From: SHZI01 sp963802215
Lineage (GTDB): Bacteria > Pseudomonadota > Gammaproteobacteria > Steroidobacterales > GCA-2729495
Reading direction: 5' to 3'
Assembly: GCA_963802215.1 (NCBI GenBank)
Contig: CAWDHQ010000001.1
Span: 558,001-622,000 of the forward strand
DNA length: 64,000 bases
The notes beneath the pieces are model-generated. The model had not been told where the DNA came from. It was given only the letters and a program-made list of their open reading frames with translations, and did no database searches. The position numbers were made by a program, and so were the translations under genes. Positions 59,606-64,000 of the stretch are shown here, in pieces (the first letter of the stretch is position 1; each line of letters starts with the position of its first letter).

Positions 59606-61180
59606 TTACAGGCGTACGCCATTGTCGCCGGCAGCGCTGGCGAGGGCCGATCGGCCCGCCGCCTGCCGGCAGACGCGGTTGATGACTTCCAGATAGGCGA
59701 GGGCGCCAGCCTCCACGATGTCCGTGCTGACGCCATGACCCCGGTGACTCTGGCCATTATAGTCGACGGTTACTGTCACCTCGCCCTGGGCATCCTCGCC
59801 CACGGTCACACTACGAACTTCGAAATTCCTGAGGTCGAGGTTGATCCCTGTGGCCCGCTCGAGTGCTTTGAATGAAGCCTCCACGGGCCCGTCACCGACG
59901 GAAGCCTCATCCACCGTCCGGCCGTCCGCATGGCACAGGCGGACCGCGGCTGCAGCGATCGCACCAGTTCCCGCCGAAATGTGCAGTTCGGCCATCGACC
60001 ACGGGCCTTCGCCGCCCGACCCGGCGTTCATGATGATGGCCTCGATGTCGCCATCGAACATTTCCTTCTTCCGGTCGGCAAGCTTCTTGAACTCAGCGAA
60101 GGCCGCGTTGAGTTCGGCATCGTCCAGATTGAAGCCCAGTTGCTGGACGCGATCGCGAAAGGCGTGCCGGCCGCTGTGCTTGCCGAGGACCAGACTGGAG
60201 CGGCTTATGCCCACTTCCTCGGGATTCATGATTTCGTAGGTCGCGGCGTTCTTCAGCATTCCGTCCTGGTGAATTCCAGATTCGTGGGCGAACGCATTCT
60301 CACCGACGACCGCCTTGTTCCTAGGCACGTGCATGCCGGTGATGCTGGCAACGAGTCGGCTGGTGGGGTAGAGCTTCCTCGTGTCCACACCCGTTGTCAG
60401 GCCGTAGTGGTTCTCCCTGGTCCGGATGGCCATAACGACTTCCTCGAGCGAGCAGTTGCCTGCCCTTTCCCCGATGCCGTTGATGGTGCATTCGACCTGG
60501 CGTGCCCCGGCGGAGACCGCGGACAGGCTGTTGGCAACTGCCATGCCCAGGTCGTCATGGCAGTGAACGCTCAGCACGATGTTCCCGATGCCGGGCACGT
60601 TGCGCTTCAGGTATGCAAAGAGTCCGGCGAATTCTTCTGGCACGGAATAGCCAAGGGTGTCGGGAATGTTGATCGTCCGGGCACCGGCCTCGATGACGGC
60701 GGCAATGACTTCGGCCAGGTATGCCGGCTCCGTCCGCGAGGCGTCCTCCGCAGAAAACTCCACGTCATCGCTGTGCATGCGGGCCATACGCACGCCCTCG
60801 ACGGCGCGGCGGATGATTTCCTCCTTGGCCATGTTCAGCTTGAAGGTGCGGTGGATCTCGCTAGTGGCAAGAAAAACATGGATCCGCTTGCGGGCAGCAG
60901 GCTTGAGCGCGGCCGCTGCGCGCTCGATATCCTGAGGGTGGCATCGGGCAAGACTGCAGATCACCGGGCCGTGAATGTCCGTGGCTATGGCCTGGACAGA
61001 GTCAAAGTCCCCGGGCGATGCAGCGGCAAAGCCCGCCTCGATTACGTCTACCTGCAGGTCCCGCAGCGCCGAGGCAACCCGCAGCTTTTCACCCTGCGTC
61101 ATGCTGCAGCCTGGGGCCTGCTCGCCATCGCGAAGCGTGGTATCGAAGATCAGGACGCGGTCCTGTGTATGGTTGCTCAT
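59606..61180 (-). CDS. leuA: 2-isopropylmalate synthase
   Basis: 524 residues from ATG 61180. LIFDTTLRDGEQAPGCSM, metal-binding HCHDDLGMAVANSL, GIGERAGNCSLEEVVMAI, and a C-terminal leucine-feedback (LeuA dimer) domain from about residue 390. First committed step of leucine synthesis. The 380-base upstream region carries a leader peptide and terminator. Confidence 0.97.
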   Translation of the reverse strand: MSNHTQDRVLIFDTTLRDGEQAPGCSMTQGEKLRVASALRDLQVDVIEAGFAAASPGDFDSVQAIATDIHGPVICSLARCHPQDIERAAAALKPAARKRIHVFLATSEIHRTFKLNMAKEEIIRRAVEGVRMARMHSDDVEFSAEDASRTEPAYLAEVIAAVIEAGARTINIPDTLGYSVPEEFAGLFAYLKRNVPGIGNIVLSVHCHDDLGMAVANSLSAVSAGARQVECTINGIGERAGNCSLEEVVMAIRTRENHYGLTTGVDTRKLYPTSRLVASITGMHVPRNKAVVGENAFAHESGIHQDGMLKNAATYEIMNPEEVGISRSSLVLGKHSGRHAFRDRVQQLGFNLDDAELNAAFAEFKKLADRKKEMFDGDIEAIIMNAGSGGEGPWSMAELHISAGTGAIAAAAVRLCHADGRTVDEASVGDGPVEASFKALERATGINLDLRNFEVRSVTVGEDAQGEVTVTVDYNGQSHRGHGVSTDIVEAGALAYLEVINRVCRQAAGRSALASAAGDNGVRL

Positions 61181-61229
61181 GGTCGTCCTCTGACTTCGTT
61201 CTCCGGCAACAGATCGCATTCGAACTGGC

Positions 61230-61266
61230 AAAAAAAAGACCCCGTCACCTTGCGGGTGCGGGGTCT
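61230..61266 (-). terminator. leu attenuator terminator
   Basis: On the minus strand AGACCCCG (61266-61259) pairs with CGGGGTCT (61244-61237); inside it CACC pairs with GGTG, with a single bulged base. Eight U residues follow (the run of A at 61230-61237 on +). It lies between the leader peptide and leuA. This is a textbook intrinsic terminator. Confidence 0.88.
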
Positions 61267-61307
61267 CGGTGACTCATGGAAAAATCAGCCGTTCAGACGC
61301 CCGCCCC

Positions 61308-61433
61308 TTAGCCGGCAACCAGTCCCGCTACCAGCAGGTGGGAAACCAGACGGATCCGCAGGGGCAGGAGCAGAGCAGGCGTTTCCGGCGATGTGCCGGC
61401 GATGGCCTGGTCCGGCGTCTGGCAGGAGATCAT
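61308..61433 (-). CDS. leuL: leu operon leader peptide
   Basis: 41 residues from ATG 61433 (an in-frame ATG at 61439 would add two). Its C-terminal half, ALLLPLRIRLVSHLLVAGLVAG, has eight Leu plus Val and Ile. The stop is 42 bases before the terminator stem. The GGGGCGGGCG after the stop can pair with the left arm of the terminator (ACCCCGC/ACCCGC), a plausible antiterminator. A ribosome stalled on scarce branched-chain tRNA would expose this switch. No Shine-Dalgarno precedes it. Confidence 0.75.
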   Translation of the reverse strand: MISCQTPDQAIAGTSPETPALLLPLRIRLVSHLLVAGLVAG

Positions 61434-61446
61434 TTGCATAGCAGGG

Positions 61447-61476
61447 AATGGTCAGGTAACGAGCCGTGGTTGTCAA
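61447..61476 (-). promoter_or_regulatory. leu operon promoter
   Basis: A perfect TTGACA (61476-61471) is followed after 17 bases by a weak GACCAT (61453-61448). The expected start then lies at or next to the leader ATG at 61439, so the leader could be translated from a leaderless end. The rest of the region up to the ferredoxin gene holds GC-rich sequence and a TATTCT at 61500-61505, but no convincing promoter for it. Confidence 0.5.
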
Positions 61477-61558
61477 CCGCGACCCGCCGGGCGCCATGGT
61501 ATTCTCCGGGCCGTCGCGGGGCCCCTGGGGATCCCGGTTTGCTTCGATCTGGAAGTTC

Positions 61559-61879
61559 ATGCCCCTAGTCATTTTTCACGACGTTGATGGCCAGCGAGTC
61601 GAGGTCGACGTGGCCGCCGGGAACACTGTCATGGAGGCTGCGCTCGACAACGGTGTTGCCGGAATTCTGGCGGAATGCGGAGGCGCCTGCGCCTGCGCGA
61701 CATGCCATGCATATATTGCCGACGCCTGGATGCCGCGCCTCAAGCCAATCGAGGACATGGAGGATGCGATGCTGGATGCCGCCAACGAGCGACGTCCCTC
61801 CAGCCGGCTGCTCTGCCAGATCGATGTGACGCCCGATCTCGACGGACTTGAGGTTTTTGTCGCCCGGAACGAGGCCTGA
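61559..61879 (+). CDS. [2Fe-2S] ferredoxin, adrenodoxin-type
   Basis: 106 residues from ATG 61559, with GGAAG just upstream. Cluster ligands are Cys40, Cys46 and Cys49 (AECGGACACATCHAYI) and Cys86 (RLLCQI), the C-x5-C-x2-C pattern of ISC-type/adrenodoxin-like ferredoxins. It could serve biosynthesis or oxygenases such as the Rieske enzyme at 37935. Divergent from the leu operon and followed by the FAH-like gene. Confidence 0.9.
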   Translation: MPLVIFHDVDGQRVEVDVAAGNTVMEAALDNGVAGILAECGGACACATCHAYIADAWMPRLKPIEDMEDAMLDAANERRPSSRLLCQIDVTPDLDGLEVFVARNEA

Positions 61880-61886
61880 GGGATCC

Positions 61887-62756
61887 ATGCGCCTGGTAAC
61901 ACTCGACAGCAGGGAAGTGGGGGGGCGGCCCGGCATCAGTCTGCCGTCGGGGGAGATACTCGATCTTTCCGCGTCACCGTCCGGATTGACGGCTTCCCAG
62001 TGGAGACCGCAGTCGGTTGTCAGCGTGCTCGCCGAAGGGGACGAAGGATCAGCCCGCGTGGCAAGACTCCTGGCCGAGCTGGAGTCCGTGCCGGAAGCGC
62101 AACGGCAGGAATGGCGTCGCACCGGGAGACTGCTGCCTGCCGCGGGCACGCGGCTCATGCCACCGATACGACGACCCGGGCTGCTGCTCATGGTCACTGA
62201 CCGCAATTCCGGCAGACCGTCCGCCTATGTCAAGAATCCGAATTCAGCCACCGGACCCGATGCCAGGATAGCGCTGCCGGAGGGCGACGGCCGTCAGCTG
62301 TTTCTCGTTGCAATGATCGGACTGGTCATCGGTCGGCCGCTCTTCCGGGCCACCGAGTCCCAGGCGGCGCGGGCCATCGCGGCGCTGACGCTGGTTGCCG
62401 ACCTTGGCAGCCGTCGCCTTGCACCAGCGGCGGATATTGCCGGTGCAGACGCGCGGCAGTTTCCGGGTGCCTGCGTCATCGGTCCGGCACTGGTCACACT
62501 GGACGAGCTGTCCCCGGCGGCGACCTGGGAGCTGGTTGCCCGGGTGAACGGCCGGGCCGTGGGTCCAGCGAGCCCCGGCATGGATGCGGAATCGGGGGCC
62601 CGGATGCTGGCAACCCTGTCGTCCAGCTATGCCTTCAGGCCCGGCGACATCGTGGGCCTGCCTGCCGGAGCGGGCGAATTTGAGCTGCCGGCAGCGAGCG
62701 ACGTCACCCTGGCACTGGGCCGCATTCTCGAGCTGCATTTTGCCACCGGTAGCTGA
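61887..62756 (+). CDS. Fumarylacetoacetate hydrolase-fold protein, degenerate metal site
   Basis: 289 residues from ATG 61887. The N-terminal MRLVTLDSREVGGRPGISL and middle VKNPNSATGPDARIALP resemble FAH-family proteins. Where active FAH enzymes have Y-E-x-E for divalent metal, residues about 139-145 read LFLVAMI, so both Glu appear lost; the later Asp (VADLGSRRLA) remains. It is likely non-catalytic or altered. The gene is seven bases after the ferredoxin stop. Confidence 0.65.
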   Translation: MRLVTLDSREVGGRPGISLPSGEILDLSASPSGLTASQWRPQSVVSVLAEGDEGSARVARLLAELESVPEAQRQEWRRTGRLLPAAGTRLMPPIRRPGLLLMVTDRNSGRPSAYVKNPNSATGPDARIALPEGDGRQLFLVAMIGLVIGRPLFRATESQAARAIAALTLVADLGSRRLAPAADIAGADARQFPGACVIGPALVTLDELSPAATWELVARVNGRAVGPASPGMDAESGARMLATLSSSYAFRPGDIVGLPAGAGEFELPAASDVTLALGRILELHFATGS

Positions 62757-62762
62757 CCGGTC

Positions 62763-63428
62763 GTGTCCAGTCGTACCCTGAATCTGGACGAGCGGCTTTA
62801 CCAGTATCTCCAGGGAATCTCGCTGCGTGAGCCAGACGTCCTGCGAAGGCTGCGCGAAGAAACCGCCCGACTACCCATGGCCGTCATGCAGATTTCGCCC
62901 GAGCAGGGCCAGTTCATGGCCTTTCTGGTTCGCGCAATTGGCGCGCGCAACTGCCTCGAAGTGGGGACATTCACGGGCTACAGCGCCCTGGCCTGCGCGC
63001 TGGCGTTGCCTCCCGATGGCGAAGTGGTCGCGCTCGACATCAGCGAAGAATGGACCCGCGTGGCGCGACGCTACTGGGACGAGGCCGGTTTGGGCGGCAA
63101 GGTTCGCCTGCGGCTGGGCCCCGCGGGCGAGTCGCTGCGCAGCCTGCGCCAGGAGGGTCGTGACGGCAGCTTCGATTTCATGTTCGTCGACGCCGACAAA
63201 CCTGGCTACCCGGACTACGTGGAGCAGGGCTTTCACCTGGTGAGGGCTGGCGGCCTGATCGCCATCGACAACGTCCTGTGGAGTGGCCTCGTGGCCGATC
63301 CGGCCGTTGCAGATCGCGATACCGTGGCCCTGAGGAATCTCAATGCAAGCCTTCAGGCCGATCTGCGTTTTGACCTTTCCATGGTACCGATAGGGGACGG
63401 GCTGACACTGCTGCGGAAGAGACCCTGA
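62763..63428 (+). CDS. SAM-dependent O-methyltransferase (COMT/CCoAOMT-like)
   Basis: 221 residues from GTG 62763. VGTFTGYSALACALALP (SAM motif), FDFMFVDADKPGYPDYVEQG and GGLIAIDNVLWSGLVADP with divalent-metal Asp residues mark the class I catechol/caffeoyl-CoA O-methyltransferase family. Substrate unknown. Six bases after the FAH-like gene and convergent with the VOC gene. Confidence 0.9.
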   Translation: MSSRTLNLDERLYQYLQGISLREPDVLRRLREETARLPMAVMQISPEQGQFMAFLVRAIGARNCLEVGTFTGYSALACALALPPDGEVVALDISEEWTRVARRYWDEAGLGGKVRLRLGPAGESLRSLRQEGRDGSFDFMFVDADKPGYPDYVEQGFHLVRAGGLIAIDNVLWSGLVADPAVADRDTVALRNLNASLQADLRFDLSMVPIGDGLTLLRKRP

Positions 63429-63454
63429 GGTAGCGTCTGCAACGGACCGCGCAC

Positions 63455-64000
63455 TCACGGGCAGCGAATGATCTCCAGCAATTCCCCGGCGGCGCCTCTC
63501 ATGCACTGAACGCCAGTGGACCCGGTGTAAGGCGGATCATTGTCCGGTGGTGTCGCGAAGGCGGCGTTCGCATCACCCGGTGATTCCTGAACGTAGAAGC
63601 TGACCATGGAAATCCCGGCGGGGAGTTCCGTGTGCCGTTCCGGCAACGGCCGGGCAGCAGCCGGCATCTCGTCGGCCTCGATGTAGCACCTGCCGCGAAG
63701 CGGGAGTGCCGCAAGACGAAAGCGATGCTCCCGGGAGAGACCGAATTCAAGCGCCATGGTCTGCACGCGGGATTCCATCGCCGGTGTTTCCGGCACGCCA
63801 AAGGTTCTCAGGAAGTATTGCTGCATCCCTTCAAGTGAGTTGCCCCCGACGATGACGATGAACGTGCGGTCCACGGCGCATCGGGCGGGCGGTGACTCGA
63901 GGCCCGGAACGGGCTTCTTGAACTCCGTCAGATAGATGATCTCCCCGCCGGGGCCGCGCACCTGCATCGCGCGAATGTCCGGACAGAAAGTAAGGTCGAG
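63455..64000 (-). CDS. VOC (glyoxalase-fold) protein, 5'-partial
   Basis: The frame stays open to the right end of the window; residues before the Met at 63967 read LDLTFCPDIRA. Then IRAMQVRGPGGEIIYLTEF, a VOC-type strand pattern, followed by ARCAVDRTFIVIVGGNSL and a second betaalphabeta unit. The VOC superfamily includes glyoxalases and ring-cleavage dioxygenases. The N-terminal part is missing from the window, so a closer call is not possible. Confidence 0.7.
   Translation of the reverse strand, partial: LDLTFCPDIRAMQVRGPGGEIIYLTEFKKPVPGLESPPARCAVDRTFIVIVGGNSLEGMQQYFLRTFGVPETPAMESRVQTMALEFGLSREHRFRLAALPLRGRCYIEADEMPAAARPLPERHTELPAGISMVSFYVQESPGDANAAFATPPDNDPPYTGSTGVQCMRGAAGELLEIIRCP

Overview
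This window is GC-rich chromosomal DNA from a gammaproteobacterium. Several gene orders match the core gammaproteobacterial chromosome, especially Pseudomonas and Xanthomonas-type genomes: mtaD-ubiG-mupP-yciK opposite gyrA-serC-(serA)-pheA-hisC-aroA-cmk-rpsA-ihfB-lapA-lapB; aspC opposite uvrB; tRNA-Val-thrS-infC-rpmI-rplT-pheS-pheT-ihfA-merR-tRNA-Pro. A fused aspartokinase/diaminopimelate decarboxylase and a TrpR-like gene heading the his operon recall Xanthomonadales and their neighbours (Nevskiales, Steroidobacterales). The exact order is not settled by what I can see.

Layout. 1-2.75 kb is an accessory-looking segment: two DUF6502 paralogues flank a secreted protein ending in twelve copies of a ten-residue repeat. 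A hand count of bases 61-120 gives 32/60 G+C, against 38/60 for 12301-12360 in gyrA. 2.9-11.4 kb holds housekeeping genes: yciB-yciI-bolA, yciO, a site-2 protease, scpA-scpB-rluB, and the mtaD-ubiG-mupP-yciK operon. 11.6-25 kb is a long forward run from gyrA through serine, phenylalanine, histidine and shikimate genes to rpsA, ihfB, lapAB, a ComEA-like gene and galU. 26-37 kb holds three tRNAs, aspC, uvrB and the thrS-to-ihfA translation cluster. 37.1-43.9 kb is the least ordinary block: a CpeT-like protein, a Rieske oxygenase, a bicupin, a nitrilase-fold protein lacking the catalytic Cys, a class III cyclase-like protein with an altered active site, and an FAD-linked dehydrogenase. 44-61.2 kb is amino-acid biosynthesis: ilvD and lysAC forward, then a reverse run leuA-ilvE-leuC-leuD-leuB followed by yerC-hisG-D-C-B-H-A-F-E. 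61.5-64 kb holds a ferredoxin, an FAH-like protein, an O-methyltransferase and a partial VOC protein.

The most useful signals are regulatory and translational. infC has no ATG/GTG/TTG start and must begin at ATC 31535 behind GGAGGG. hisF likewise appears to begin at ATT 49417 behind GAGGAG. The leu operon is preceded by a Leu/Val/Ile-rich leader peptide and a strong intrinsic terminator, an attenuator. The yerC-his promoter is overlapped by a sequence with TrpR-operator geometry. The rpsA 5' region combines a 9-bp inverted repeat at the promoter with a UUCG hairpin before a start lacking a Shine-Dalgarno. No CRISPR array, insertion sequence or prophage was seen. The only gene-free stretch over 300 bases (61181-61558) is the leu leader and attenuator region.
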